Of a DNA stretch of 64,000 nt, positions 26,941 through 38,200 are shown in pieces. How positions within the stretch are numbered: the first letter of the stretch is position 1; the number at the start of each line of letters is the position of its first letter. Origin of the DNA: Anabas testudineus (Eukaryota; Chordata; Actinopteri; Anabantiformes; Anabantidae); contig NC_046614.1 in assembly GCF_900324465.2 (NCBI RefSeq), positions 22,442,833-22,506,832 on the forward strand, written 5' to 3'. The position numbers and the translations under genes were made by a program. Under the pieces are notes generated by a model that saw only the letters and a program-made list of their open reading frames with translations, was not told where the DNA came from and searched no databases.

Positions 26941-27783
26941 TAATAATGAACATGAATAAGAACCCATCCAGGTTCACAGCAGACAGAACCAGTCAGTGAA
27001 GCTACTGATCAGATTTGTGACTATATACCTGCAGCTCTGAAGCTTTATTATTACAGTCTGTACATTTCCTGTAACTCTGACATTTATTAGTTTGTGAGAT
27101 ATTACAGTGATTATTTGTCCTAGTTGGATTTATGATAAATTTATATAATTAAGAAAATGGAAACATTTGATTATAATAATAAGTTTGACTCATCAATTAT
27201 CATGACTGTTAAATGTATCTACTACTTGTATCTCAGATTAATTGTGCATCCTGGAGTCTGCATTTGTTTCAATACTGCTCATTAGAAGCAGACAGACTCC
27301 TCATATTTCTATGTTAGTTGTTTAGCAGGGGTCACTTGATAAATGAAAGATACACGAGAAAATCAAACATGACTAAGTCTGATACTAATTTCAAGTTTCA
27401 GAGAACATTATTAATCCCAGAGGAAAATTCCTTTGCATGTCACAACTGCTCTATAAGGAACAGAACACACCCATAAAACCAAATCATCAAAACAGAAACA
27501 GAAACTTTATAATGCACCCGGGTGAACAGAGGAGGATTTATAAGAAACCAGCTAACAAAGCTCCACCCACACTCTGAATAACCTGAAACAAAACAGACTG
27601 AAAAGATTCAACATCTCACTCAATCCTCAACCTCCACAGAGGAATTATAATACTGGAAAACTAAACTACAACCTGAAGCTGACTTCAGCAGAGAATCATA
27701 AGTTGGACTGTAACTAACTTTAGAAACTTGCTTCATGCTCCAGTTTTCTGTTTGTTGTGTTTTCAGTTTTACTTGGAGACTAA
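26941..27783 (+). promoter_or_regulatory. TRIM upstream module and TATA box (copy B)
   Basis: Sequence shared with the upstream regions of C, D, F and, in part, E and G. TTTATAAG at 27537-27544 is the likely TATA box, followed by CTCCACCCAC. An acceptor-like GTTGTGTTTTCAG ends at 27766, 17 bases before the ATG, so the 5'UTR may be spliced. Confidence 0.55.
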
Positions 27784-29196
27784 ATGGCTTCTGGATCAGA
27801 GAACGATCTCTCCTGTCCTGTTTGCTGTGACATCTTTCAAGATCCTGTTCTTCTGACGTGCAGCCACAGCTTCTGTAAAGTCTGTGTGGAGACATGGTGG
27901 AGAGGGAAACTAACACAGAAGTGTCCTGTCTGTAAGGCTGTGTCTGGAAGAAAGAACCCACCTTGTAACTTGGCTTTAAAGAATCTGTGTGAAGGCTTTT
28001 TACTGGAGAGAGATCAGAGAGGATCTGAGGATCTCTGCAGTCTGCACTCTGAGAAGCTGAAACTCTTCTGTTTGGACCATCAGCAGCCGGTGTGTGTCGT
28101 CTGTCTACATTCAAAAACACACACTGGTCACAGATTCAGTCCTGTCAATGAAGCTGCTCAGGATCATAGAGAGGAGCTGAAGAAAACCCTGAAACCTTTA
28201 CAGGACAAACTGAAGCTGTTTAAACAGGTTAAAGGAAACTGGACTCAGACAGCAGAACATATTATTGTCCAGACACAACGCATGGAGAAGCAGATTAAGG
28301 AGCAGTTTAAGAAGCTTCACCAGTTTCTACGTAAGGAAGAGGAGGCCAGGATCACTGCTCTGAGGGAGGAAGAGGAGCAGAAGAGTAAAGAGATGAAGGA
28401 GAAGATTGAGGCTCTGAGCAGAGAGATATCAGCTCTTTCAGAAACAGTCAGAGTCACAGAGGAGGAGCTGAGAGCTGAAGACGTCTCATTCCTGCAGAAA
28501 TACAAAGCTGCAGTGGAAAGAGTCCAACAGCGCCCCCTGATGGATGATCCACAGCTGGTCTCAGGAGCTTTGATAGATGTGGCCAAACATCTGGGTAACC
28601 TGACCTTCAACATCTGGAACAAGATGAAGGAGATGGTCTGTTACAGTCCTGTGATTCTGGATCCAAACACTGCTCATTGCCAAATCAATGTCTCTGAAGA
28701 TCTGACCAGTCTGATACTTGGAGAGACATTGAAGCTTCCTGAAAACCCAGAGAGACTTGATTACTTCTCTGTCCTGGGCTCAGAGGGCTTTGACTCAGGG
28801 ACTCACAGCTGGGACGTTGAGGTTGGAGACAACACGTCCTGGTTTCTGGGTGTTGCCGTGAAGTCTTTCAGATGGAAAACAGTAAAAAAGATGAAGTTTG
28901 GAGTGTGGATGGTAAATTTCAATCAAGGTAAATTTACAGCATTGTCTCGACCAGGTCCCTCCACTGTTCTTCCAGTGATTAAGAAGCTCAAGAGGATCAG
29001 AATTAATCTGGACTGGGATGGAGGACAACTGACATTCTCTGATCCTGATACTAACACACACATACACACCTTCAAATACCCTTTTGATGAGAAGCTGTTT
29101 CCACTTTTTACTACTACGGATCTGCACCCACTGAAGATATTACTGGTGGTCTCTAATGATAATGATGGAAACAGTGACCATGACGATGCAGATTAG
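27784..29196 (+). CDS. TRIM35/A33-like E3 ubiquitin ligase, copy B
   Basis: 470 residues, one exon. The RING has [11 protein letters not shown], an extra Cys (C15) next to the second zinc ligand that is shared with D. B-box ligands are intact. The coiled coil differs in small patches ([19 protein letters not shown]). The PRY patch reads [18 protein letters not shown], unlike any other copy, and the SPRY loop has [20 protein letters not shown]. The tail is short, [14 protein letters not shown]. Its 5' flank and N-terminal half pair with copy D, but its 3' flank does not, so the homologous block ends inside or near the gene. A polyadenylation signal sits shortly downstream. Confidence 0.9.
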   Translation: MASGSENDLSCPVCCDIFQDPVLLTCSHSFCKVCVETWWRGKLTQKCPVCKAVSGRKNPPCNLALKNLCEGFLLERDQRGSEDLCSLHSEKLKLFCLDHQQPVCVVCLHSKTHTGHRFSPVNEAAQDHREELKKTLKPLQDKLKLFKQVKGNWTQTAEHIIVQTQRMEKQIKEQFKKLHQFLRKEEEARITALREEEEQKSKEMKEKIEALSREISALSETVRVTEEELRAEDVSFLQKYKAAVERVQQRPLMDDPQLVSGALIDVAKHLGNLTFNIWNKMKEMVCYSPVILDPNTAHCQINVSEDLTSLILGETLKLPENPERLDYFSVLGSEGFDSGTHSWDVEVGDNTSWFLGVAVKSFRWKTVKKMKFGVWMVNFNQGKFTALSRPGPSTVLPVIKKLKRIRINLDWDGGQLTFSDPDTNTHIHTFKYPFDEKLFPLFTTTDLHPLKILLVVSNDNDGNSDHDDAD

Positions 29197-29277
29197 AGTT
29201 ATTCTCCTTTTTGATGTGAAGCTCGTCACACACTTTTACTCTCAGTGTATAAACCATGTCGCACCTTGTCTGAAACA

Positions 29278-29283
29278 AATAAA
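29278..29283 (+). terminator. Polyadenylation signal of TRIM copy B
   Basis: AATAAA about 80 bases after the stop codon, followed by a T-rich stretch. Confidence 0.5.
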
Positions 29284-29464
29284 AAATTTTATTTATGCCT
29301 CCTCATTAGTAATTTGTTTTGCTAAATGATTCATTTGAAAATGCAGGTGGAGTTGTGACTGTCTTAATAATGTTACACATTTTTATTCATGTATTTATCT
29401 TTATTCCCAGTTGTTAGATTCTTAGTTTGTATTTGTTTCTATCAAAATGCACCGAAATTCACTC

Positions 29465-29640
29465 TTCACTTCACTTCAAGTCAGTTTTATTTATACAGCT
29501 CCAAATCACAACAGAAGTCATCTCAAGGCACTTTACAGTGTTTAAGATCTTACAGAATATAACTGTTTACAGAATTATATTGAAAACACAACAACCCCAC
29601 TGAGCAGCACCAGGAGACAGTGGAGAGGAAAAAGCAGGAG
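29465..29640. repeat. Teleost interspersed repeat (fragment)
   Basis: Contains AAATCACAACAGAAG, CATCTCAAGGCACTTTACAG and GACAGTGGAGAGGAAAAA, words of a very common fish repeat. A longer copy is at 47285-47650 and a partial one at 40190-40400. I know the pattern but not a certain family name. Confidence 0.6.
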
Positions 29641-29879
29641 CTGTGCAGGATATGAGGTGGAATAAACGCACATTGGAGATAATAACAATAATAAAGAAAA
29701 TGTTCAACAGTAGACGCCTGTTGAATAATTTAAATTTATTGTTTAAACATATTCTGAAAAACAACAATAGACAATAGAGAGGAGTTAGTTTAGACTGGTG
29801 TTAATATCAGTGATGATTAATTATGAACTAATTTAATTAAAATTTTATTATTATTATTATTGTTGTTAGTTAAGTTCTG

Positions 29880-30790
29880 TGTGTTTTGAGGATCGTTGGT
29901 GACAGTGTTCCCCCTCATGGTCCAGATAAACTCTGATTCTCTGCAGCTTCGTCATCAGTAGGATAACCATATCTGAACCTGGTAGTGTGCATGTTGTGTA
30001 TTCACCTTGGTAGAACCCCATTCCCCAGGAATGCGTCTCCTTTTCTGTGGACAGACTCTGCTGCTACACCAACCTTCCAGTGATTACCGTCTCCAACCTC
30101 GACGTCCCAGCTGTGAGTCCCTTAAACCCTCAGAGCCCAATAGTTCAATCTTTCCGGGTTGTCAGGAAGCTTTTGTCTTTCTCCACGTCTCACACTCATC
30201 AGATCATCAGACATAATGAGTTGTTCATGAGCAGTGTTTGGATCCAGAATCACAGGAGTGTAAGAGACCATGTTTCTCTGTGTGTTGGGCCTGGACCTTA
30301 ATGTGTTCTTCTGTTTCATTGCATTTGTCTTTAACTTTTTTTAAAGAGCCTCCGTTCCTCCTGTAAGTGCATCAGAGTTTTCTGGAGCTCCTCTCTGTGA
30401 TCCTGTGCAGATTTATCAATGGGTCTGAATGAGTGGTGGGTCTGTTTTTGAATGTAGACAGACGACACACACCGGCGGCTGATGGTCCAGACAGAAGAGT
30501 TCAGCTTCTCAGCGTGTTCACTGCAAAAGGCCTCAGACTCTGTTGAAGATCTCTGATCTCGCTCCAGTGAAAAAGCCTCACACAGGTTCTTTAACGGCAA
30601 GCAAACGGGGGGTTCTTCCTTTGATGCTCTCCTCTCCAAAATAGGACACTTTTTCATTAGTTTCTCTGTCCACCATCTTCACAGACAGTCTTTGCAGAAG
30701 CTGTGGCTGCACGACAGGACGACAGGGTCTTTAAAGATGTCATGGCAGACAGGACAGGTGAGATCTTCTGCTCAAGAAGTCATTTTCTCT
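29880..30790 (-). pseudogene. Inverted, decayed TRIM pseudogene
   Basis: The only minus-strand TRIM in the array. In order it has a RING start ([20 protein letters not shown]) preceded by an in-frame stop just after the ATG, a frame change after the RING, B-box sequence (EAFCSEHAEKLN), a short coiled-coil start, a large gap, then PRY ([20 protein letters not shown]) and a degraded SPRY. Most of the coiled coil is missing. The residues differ clearly from copies A-G (SSTESEAFC versus GSEDLC), so it descends from an older or different subfamily rather than from the recent expansion. Confidence 0.85.
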
Positions 30791-31084
30791 CCGAGTAAAG
30801 CTGGAAACAAACAACAGACAGCATGAAAGTTAATCAGTGATGGCTTCACTCCCCCCCTGTAGAAAGTCCAATAAAAGTTACTTCACTTTAAATCAAGTTT
30901 GTTTTTTATAAAACTCACATGCAGTGTGTTGTATTTTAAGTTGTATGTAATGTTCCTGTATTCTCTACTGAAGCTGTCTTCTCTTTGTGGAAACTCTTCT
31001 CATCTGTTTTTGTGTCCTCATGGAGGAAATTCTGCCCGAGTTTGTTTTGGATGAGTCCAGTGGGAGGTGGAACTAAGACCTTCT

Positions 31085-32000
31085 CTGTTGATGTCTCTGT
31101 ATGATCTCCTACACTCTTGTGATTCTGGATCAAAACACTGCTCACCCACATCTTAAACCCACTCACTGTGATGATAATGAACATGAATAAGAAGCCATCC
31201 AGGCTCCCAGCAGACAGAACCAGTCAGTGAAGCTACTGATCAGATTTGTGACTATATACCTGCAGCTCTGAAGCTTTATTATTATAGTCTGTACATTTCC
31301 TGTAACTCTGACATTTATTAGTTTGTGAGATATTACAGTGATTATTTGGATTTATGATTATTATTATTAAGAAGATGGAAACATTTGATTATAATAAGTT
31401 TGACATCTCAATTATCATGACTATTAAATGTTTCTACTACTTGTATCTCAGATTAATTGTGCATCCTGGAGTCAGCATTTGTTTCAATACTGCTCATTAG
31501 AAGCAGACAGACTCCTCATATTTCTATGTTAGTTGTTCAGCAGGGGTCACTTGATAAATGAAAGTTACACGAGAAAATCCAACATGACTAAGTCTGATAC
31601 TAATTTCAAGTGTCAGATAACATTATTAATCCCTGAGGAAAATTCGTTTGCATGTCACAACTGCTCTATAAGGAACAGAACACACCCATAAAACCAAATC
31701 ATCAAAACAGAAACAGAAACTTTATAACTGACACACCTCCAGGTGAACAGAGGAGGATTTATAAGAAACCAGCTGACAAAGCTCCACCCACACTCTGAAT
31801 AACCTGAAACAAAACAGACTGAAAAGATTCAACATCTCACTCAATCCTCAACCTCCACAGAGGAATTATAATACTGGAAAACTAAACTACAACCTGAAGC
31901 TGACTTCATCAGAGAATCATAAGTTGGACTGTAACTAACTTTAGAAACTTGCTTCATGCTCCAGTTTTCTGTTGTGTTTTCAGCTTCACTTGGAGACTAA
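31085..32000 (+). promoter_or_regulatory. TRIM upstream module and TATA box (copy C)
   Basis: Begins with a scrap of PRY sequence (about 31098-31165) and then follows the module seen before B and D. TTTATAAG is at 31758-31765 and the acceptor-like TTGTGTTTTCAG ends at 31982. This 5' flank belongs to the B/D/F type, not to the A type. Confidence 0.55.
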
Positions 32001-33434
32001 ATGGCTTCTGGATCAGAGAACGATCTCTCCTGTTCTGTTTGTCATGACATCTTTAAAGATCCTGTTCTTCTGACGTGCAGCCACAGCTTCTGTAAAGTCT
32101 GTGTGGAGACATGGTGGAGAGGGAAACCAACACAGGAGTGTCCTGTCTGTAAGGCTGTGTCTGGACAAAAGAACCCACCTCGTAACTTGGCTTTAAAGAA
32201 TCTTTGTGAAGCCTTTTTACTGGAGAGAGATCAGAGAGGATCTGAGGATCTCTGCAGTCTGCACTCTGAGAAGCTGAAACTCTTCTGTTTGGACCATCAG
32301 CAGCCGGTGTGTGTCGTCTGTCGAGATTCAAAAACACACACTGGTCACAGATTCAGTCCTGTAAATGAAGCTGCACAGGATCACAGAGAGGAGCTGAAGA
32401 AAACCCTGAAGACTTTACAAGACAAACTGAAGCTGTTTAAACAGGTTAAAGGAAACTGGACTCAGACAGCAGAACACATTAAAGTCCAGACCCAACACAC
32501 AGAGAAGCAGATTAAGGAGCAGTTTAAGAAGCTTCACCAGTTTCTACAAGAGGAAGAGGAGGCCAGGATCAGTGCTCTGAGGGAGGAAGAGGAGCAGAAG
32601 AGTAAAGAGATGAAGGAGAAGATTGAGGCTCTGAGTAGAGAGATATCAGCTCTTTCAGAAACAGTCAGAGTCACAGAGGAGGAGCTGAGAGCTGAAGACG
32701 TCTCATTCCTGCAGAAATACAAAGCTGCAGTGGAAAGAGTCCAACAGCGCCCCCTGATGGATGATCCACAGCTGGTCTCAGGAGCTCTGATAGATGTGGC
32801 CAAACATCTGGGTAACCTGACCTCCAACATCTGGAACAAGATGAAGGAGATGGTCTGTTACAGTCCTGTGATTCTGGATCCAAACACTGGTAATCAAGAA
32901 CTCGACATCTCTGAAGATCTGACCAGTGTGAGATGTGGAGTTCAGGCATTGAAGCTTCCTGAAAACCCAGAGAGACTTGATTACTTCTCTGTCCTGGGCT
33001 CAGAGGGCTTTGACTCAGGGACTCACAGCTGGGACGTTGAGGTTGGAGACAACACGTACTGGATTCTGGGTGTTGCAGTGAAGTCTTTTCGACTGAAAAA
33101 ACTAAAAGTCATGAAGTCTGGAGTTTGGGCAGTGAAGTTCTTTGAGGATAAGTTTATAACGTTCTCCCGAACAAGTCCCCCCACTGTTCTTCCACTGAAG
33201 AAGAAGCTCCAGAGGATCAGAATTAATCTGGACTGGGATGGACGACAACTGACATTCTCTGATCCTGATACTAACACACACATACACACCTTCACACACA
33301 CTTTTGATGAGAAGGTGTTTCCACTTTTTACCACTTTGAGTGGTCGCTCGCTGAAGATATTACCAGTGGTCTCTGATGACAGACATGATGATGACAGTGA
33401 CGACAATAACAGCAGTGACTCTGATTCTGACTAA
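32001..33434 (+). CDS. TRIM35/A33-like E3 ubiquitin ligase, copy C (mosaic)
   Basis: 477 residues, one exon; RING and B-box ligands all present. Against copy A I count 14 differences in residues 1-191 (for example P12S, E16D, E32K, D33V, L108R, H109D) but only one (G415R, in the SPRY motif DWDGGQ) in the remaining 286, including an identical Asp/Ser tail. The N-terminal part instead matches copy E almost residue for residue. With the matching 3' flank, this shows the gene is a recombinant: E-like 5' half and A-like 3' half. G415R alters a well-kept SPRY turn and could affect folding or binding; that is inference. Confidence 0.9.
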   Translation: MASGSENDLSCSVCHDIFKDPVLLTCSHSFCKVCVETWWRGKPTQECPVCKAVSGQKNPPRNLALKNLCEAFLLERDQRGSEDLCSLHSEKLKLFCLDHQQPVCVVCRDSKTHTGHRFSPVNEAAQDHREELKKTLKTLQDKLKLFKQVKGNWTQTAEHIKVQTQHTEKQIKEQFKKLHQFLQEEEEARISALREEEEQKSKEMKEKIEALSREISALSETVRVTEEELRAEDVSFLQKYKAAVERVQQRPLMDDPQLVSGALIDVAKHLGNLTSNIWNKMKEMVCYSPVILDPNTGNQELDISEDLTSVRCGVQALKLPENPERLDYFSVLGSEGFDSGTHSWDVEVGDNTYWILGVAVKSFRLKKLKVMKSGVWAVKFFEDKFITFSRTSPPTVLPLKKKLQRIRINLDWDGRQLTFSDPDTNTHIHTFTHTFDEKVFPLFTTLSGRSLKILPVVSDDRHDDDSDDNNSSDSDSD

Positions 33435-34031
33435 ACTTATTTACAATGGTAATGATGTTCCTTTTTAACGCACATCCATGATAAATAGAAGAGTTCCTTT
33501 CAATCAAGTCAAGTTAAAGTTTAGTAACTCTGTTTAATTTTCAGTTGGGAAATTCAAACAGTGCTGTGGTTGTCAGATTTTTACAGTGTACTATCCCTCT
33601 TTAACTTGTTTTATAAATGTGTTTTAACTCATAACTGTAGTCACTTGTTTTGTTATATGGGATTTAAATATTTGAAGGTTTAATGATTATAATGATTCAC
33701 ATTAAAATTAAAGGTGGAAACATGACTGTCGAAGTGTTAATAATTTTACACATTTCTATTCATATATTAATTTAACTTTATTTATTCTATTTACAGTTGT
33801 TTCAGCTTTAGTTGCCACTTATTTCTCTTAAGATGCATTTTAGAGACTCCCAATAATTCTCCCACCATCACTGTGATGTTTAAGTAGAAAATATAACGAG
33901 CGTGGGGGAGTCTATTGTTAGTCTCTTAATTCACCTCACAGAGAAGCTCTGAAAGGGGTCTAGGAAAAACATTATGGAGGAAGGTGTGAGAGTCCATAAA
34001 ATGAATAGAAAGGCAGACAATGGGACAACAA
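33435..34031 (+). repeat. TRIM 3' flanking module (after C)
   Basis: Nearly base-for-base the same as 25123-25719 after copy A, which points to a recent shared origin. Confidence 0.7.
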
Positions 34032-34470
34032 CTTTGTCGCTAACACAGGCAACGTGAGCCGTCCCTCTGATGTACTCGTTCCTTATTCTGCCTTACCTGG
34101 TCACTCCTAAGGAGAACCTCAACATCTTCATCTCTGCTACCTCCATCTCAGCTTCTTGTCTCTTTCTCACTGCTACCGTCTCTAACCCATAGAGCAGAGC
34201 TGGTCTCACCACTGTCTTGTACACCTTTCCTTTGAGTCTTGCTGACACTCTTCTGTCACTCAACACTCCTGACACTTTCCTCCACCCGCTCCAACCTGCC
34301 TGCACTTGCCTCTTCACCTCTTTTCCACACTCCCCATCACACTGAACTGTTGAACCCAAGTACTTAAACTCCTGCACCTTCTTCACCTCAGCCCCCTGTA
34401 ACCTAACGCTTCTACCTTGATCCCTCTCGTTCAGACACATCTATTCTGTCTTACTACGACTGAATTTCAT
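34032..34470 (-). mobile_element. RTE-clade-like LINE fragment, second copy
   Basis: Same fragment, orientation and ends as 25720-26161, with only scattered base changes. It was copied with the TRIM block and is not an independent insertion. Confidence 0.7.
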
Positions 34471-34471
34471 G

Positions 34472-34785
34472 CCTCTTCAGTTATATGTTTCATTAAAACC
34501 AGATAAGATCAAACAGCTTAATAAAGTTAAGCAATGTGTAAAGGATATACAAGACTGGATGCTAATTAACTTCTAATACTAATTAACTACTAGTCATAGG
34601 ACCACATGCAACTAGAAGCAAGATTTTAGATCACATCGTAACTCTAGATGGCCTTTCTGTTACATCTTCTGCAGCAGTATAAGACCTTGGTGTGATTCTA
34701 GATTCCAGAGAGCTTTCATTTGAAGCTCATGTAGATAATACCACCAGGACAGCTTTCTTTCACCTCAGAAATATAATTTAATTAA
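34472..34785 (+). mobile_element. L2-clade LINE fragment, second copy
   Basis: Counterpart of 26162-26475 with the same stops and deletions, joined to the same RTE piece. Confidence 0.75.
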
Positions 34786-34949
34786 ATGTTATTACAAAAA
34801 TAAAACACACTGAAAACTCTAGTGTTGCTGCTGCTCTAACATGGAAAACTGAAACATCTGTTAAAAGAGCAGCTCATGATGCTAGTGATACCTCACAATA
34901 CCGCACCATGTTCAGGAAACTACTGACCAGAGACCAGCATGAGAAGAAA

Positions 34950-35250
34950 GAATGAGACCCCTCATAGAGAGGTATCAGCACTAGAAACTATCAAAGCCAC
35001 AGAAGACAACAAGACAAACTGAGAGCTGAGGACGTCTCATTGCTGCAGAAACACAAAGCTGCAGTGGAAAAAGTCCAACAGCGCCCCCTGATGGATGATC
35101 CACAGCTGGTCTCAGGAGCTCTGATAGATGAATCAAACACCTGGTAACTTGAACTTTAACATCTAGAACAAGATGAAGGAGATGGTCTCCTACACTCCTG
35201 TGATTGTGGATCTAAACACTGCTCACCCACATCTTAAACCCACTCACTGT
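34950..35250 (+). pseudogene. TRIM fragment (coiled coil to PRY start), second copy
   Basis: Counterpart of 26640-26940, with the same internal stops; part of the duplicated block. Confidence 0.8.
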
Positions 35251-35934
35251 GATGATAATGAACATGAATAAGAAGCCATCCAGGTTCACAACAGACAGAA
35301 TCAGTCAGTGAAGCTACTGATCAGATTTGTGACTATATACCTGCAGCTCTGAAGCTTTATTATTACAGTCTGTACATTTCCTGTAACTCTGAGAATTATT
35401 AATTTGTAAGATTTTACAGTGATTATTTGGCCTAGCTGGATTTATGATTGATCATATTTCTATGTTAGTTGTTCAGCAGGGGTCACTTGATAAATGAAAG
35501 ATACACGAGAAAATCAAACATGACTAAGTCTAATACTAATTTCAAGTTTCAGATAACATTATTAATCCCTGAGGAAAATTCCTTTGCATGTTACAACTGC
35601 TCCATAAGGAACAGAACACAACCATAAAACCAAATCATCAAAACAGAAACAGAAACTTTATAACGCACCCGGGTGAACAGAGGAGGATTTATAAGAAACC
35701 AGCTGACAAAGCTCCACCCACACTCAGAATAACCTGTAACAAAACAGACTGAAAAGATTCAACATCTCACTCAATCCTCAACCTCCACAGAGGAATTATA
35801 ATACTGGAAAACTAAACTACAACCTGTAGCTGACTTCATCAGAGAATCATAAGTTGGACTGTAACTAACTTTAGAAACTTGCTTCATGCTCCAGTTTTCT
35901 GTTTGTTGTGTTTTCAGTTTCACTTGGAGACTAA
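35251..35934 (+). promoter_or_regulatory. TRIM upstream module and TATA box (copy D)
   Basis: Like the module before B but about 160 bp shorter: the part that in B and C runs from GATTTATGATAAATTT to the GACTCC before CATATTTCTATG is missing. TTTATAAG is at 35688-35695; the acceptor-like GTTTTCAG ends at about 35917. Confidence 0.55.
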
Positions 35935-37443
35935 ATGGCTTCTGGATCAGAGAACGATCTCTCCTGTCCTGTTTGCTGTGACATCTTTCAAGATCCTGTT
36001 CTTCTGACGTGCAGCCACAGCTTCTGTAAAGTCTGTGTGGAGACATGGTGGAGAGGGAAACTAACACAGAAGTGTCCTGTCTGTAAGGCTGTGTCTGGAC
36101 AAAAAAACCCACCTCGTAACTTGGCTTTAAAGAATCTGTGTGAAGCCTTTTTACTGGAGAGAGATCAGAGAGGATCTGAGGATTTCTGCAGTCTGCACTC
36201 TGAGAAGCTGAAACTCTTCTGTTTGGACCATCAGCAGCCGGTGTGTGTCATCTGTCGAGATTCAAAAACACACACTGGTCACAGATTCAGACCCATAAAT
36301 GAAGCTACACAGGTTCATAGAGAGGAGCTGAAGAAAACCCTGAAGCCTTTACAGGACAAACTGAAGCTGTTTAAACAGGTTAAAGGAAACTGGACTCAGA
36401 CAGCAGAACACATTAAAGTCCAGACCCAACACACAGAGAAGCAGATTAAGGAGCAGTTTAAGAAGCTTCACCAGTTTCTACAAGAGGAAGAGGAGGCCAG
36501 GATCACTGCTCTGAGGGAGGAAGAGGAGCAGCAGAGTAAAGAGATGAAGGAGAAGATTGAGGCTCTGAGCAGAGAGATATCAGCTCTTTCAGAAACAGTC
36601 AGAGTCACAGAGGAGGAGCTGAGAGCTGAAGACGTCTCATTCCTGCAGAAATACAAAGCTGCACTGGAAAGAGTCCAACAGCGCCCCCTGATGGATGATC
36701 CACAGCTGGTCTCAGGAGCTCTGATAGATGTGGCCAAACATCTGGGTAACCTGACCTTCAACATCTGGAACAAGATGAAGGAGATGGTCTGTTACAGTCC
36801 TGTGATTCTGGATCCAAACACTGCTGAACCACATCTCTTCATATCTGAAGATCTGACCAGTGTGAGATTTGGACAGAAACAGAAGCTTCCTGAAAACCCG
36901 GAGAGACTTGATTACTACTCTGTCCTGGGCTCAGAGGGCTTTGATTCAGGGACTCACAGCTGGGACGTTGAAGTTGGAGACAACACGTCCTGGTTTCTGG
37001 GTGTTGCAGTGAAGTCTTTCAGATGGAAAACAGTTAAAGAGATGAAGTTTGGAGTGTGGATGGTAAATTTCAATCAAGGTAAATATAAACCATTCTCCAG
37101 AACAAGTCCCCCCACTGTTCTTCCAGTGAAGAAGAAGAAGCTCCAGAGGATCAGAATTAATCTGGACTGGGATGGAGGACAACTGACATTCTCTGATCCT
37201 GATACTAACACACACATACACACCTTCAAATACCCTTTTGATGAGAAGGTGTTTCCACTTTTTACTACTACGGATCTGCACGCACTGAAGATATTACCAG
37301 TGGTCTCTAATGATGGACATGATGACGACAGTGATGACAATAACAGGGACGGTGCCAACAATGATGATGAAGTCAATAACAGGGGTAAACTTAATTACTT
37401 CTATAACTGCTTTAACCAAACTAACAGAAGATTATTTGACTGA
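35935..37443 (+). CDS. TRIM35/A33-like E3 ubiquitin ligase, copy D
   Basis: 502 residues, the longest copy, one exon. The RING shares [11 protein letters not shown] with B. Changes in the B-box region include EDFC for EDLC and VICRDS for VVC. PRY reads [18 protein letters not shown]; the SPRY loop has one extra Lys (VKKKKLQ). The tail begins [20 protein letters not shown] and then runs into [16 protein letters not shown], which corresponds to sequence that is 3' untranslated in copy F. The reading frame has therefore captured former 3'UTR. Ligands of RING and B-box are intact. Confidence 0.9.
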   Translation: MASGSENDLSCPVCCDIFQDPVLLTCSHSFCKVCVETWWRGKLTQKCPVCKAVSGQKNPPRNLALKNLCEAFLLERDQRGSEDFCSLHSEKLKLFCLDHQQPVCVICRDSKTHTGHRFRPINEATQVHREELKKTLKPLQDKLKLFKQVKGNWTQTAEHIKVQTQHTEKQIKEQFKKLHQFLQEEEEARITALREEEEQQSKEMKEKIEALSREISALSETVRVTEEELRAEDVSFLQKYKAALERVQQRPLMDDPQLVSGALIDVAKHLGNLTFNIWNKMKEMVCYSPVILDPNTAEPHLFISEDLTSVRFGQKQKLPENPERLDYYSVLGSEGFDSGTHSWDVEVGDNTSWFLGVAVKSFRWKTVKEMKFGVWMVNFNQGKYKPFSRTSPPTVLPVKKKKLQRIRINLDWDGGQLTFSDPDTNTHIHTFKYPFDEKVFPLFTTTDLHALKILPVVSNDGHDDDSDDNNRDGANNDDEVNNRGKLNYFYNCFNQTNRRLFD

Positions 37444-37617
37444 TAACTGATGTACAATGGTAATGATGTGCATTTTAACACATCCATGGTCATAAGACGG
37501 GTTCCTTCCAATAAGTCAGGTTGAGATTTAGTAACTCAGTTTAATTTATCCAGTGTACTATTTAAGGATATTTTAGAATAGAAAATCAGATTGAGGTTGA
37601 TAACTGTTGTTTCATAT

Positions 37618-37735
37618 GAATAGAAGATATTACCAGTGGTCTCTAATGATAATGAGGGAAGTGATGACAATACTGATGACAGTGACCGTGATGAGAATGA
37701 TGCTGATGAGAGTGATTCTCCATTTTCCTTTTGAG
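37618..37735 (+). pseudogene. TRIM tail fragment
   Basis: Reads from the last SPRY strand (agatattaccagtggtctc) into GAT/GAC-rich tail sequence, a second copy of a TRIM 3' end lying just after D. No other TRIM domain is attached. Confidence 0.65.
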
Positions 37736-38200
37736 TTTTGAACAATGTGGAATTTATTTCAGTGTTGTTCTCAACATACTGTTAAAGAAGAGAAGAGATG
37801 ACCGTGACCTTAAATCTCCTGCAGGTTATGTTTACAGCTCCACTAACAACGTTTCCTTCTCTCTCCTGTTTTTGTGGTTTTCACAGACTCTACCTTCACA
37901 TGGTGGTGAATCAATAGAAACCTCAGGATCAGACCAGGCAGGAGAGGAAACTGTGATTAAAGAGTAGATTACATTAAAATCCAGGCTCAGCACGCAGAGA
38001 AGCCAATGAAGGAGCAGTTTACCTCATAGAAAAGGACGAGGAGGCCAGGATCACTGCTCTGAGGGAGGAAGAGGAGCAGAAGAGTATGAGGATGGGAAGA
38101 AAGGAGGAAGCTCTGAGCAAAGAGATATCAGACAACCAGAGCCCCAGAGAAGGAGCTGAGAGCTGGAGACGACTCTTATTTTAAACCTACACTTCTATAC
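37736..38200 (+). pseudogene. Paralogous segment with TRIM coiled-coil scrap (copy 1)
   Basis: Closely matches 46513-46975. Its second half (about 37960-38170) is coiled-coil sequence of a TRIM gene (aggaggccaggatcactgct and flanking bases) with stops. The first half has an intron-like look with a TTTTCACAG acceptor word near 37886. At 38200 an LTR fossil interrupts it; the match resumes at 39196. Confidence 0.6.
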
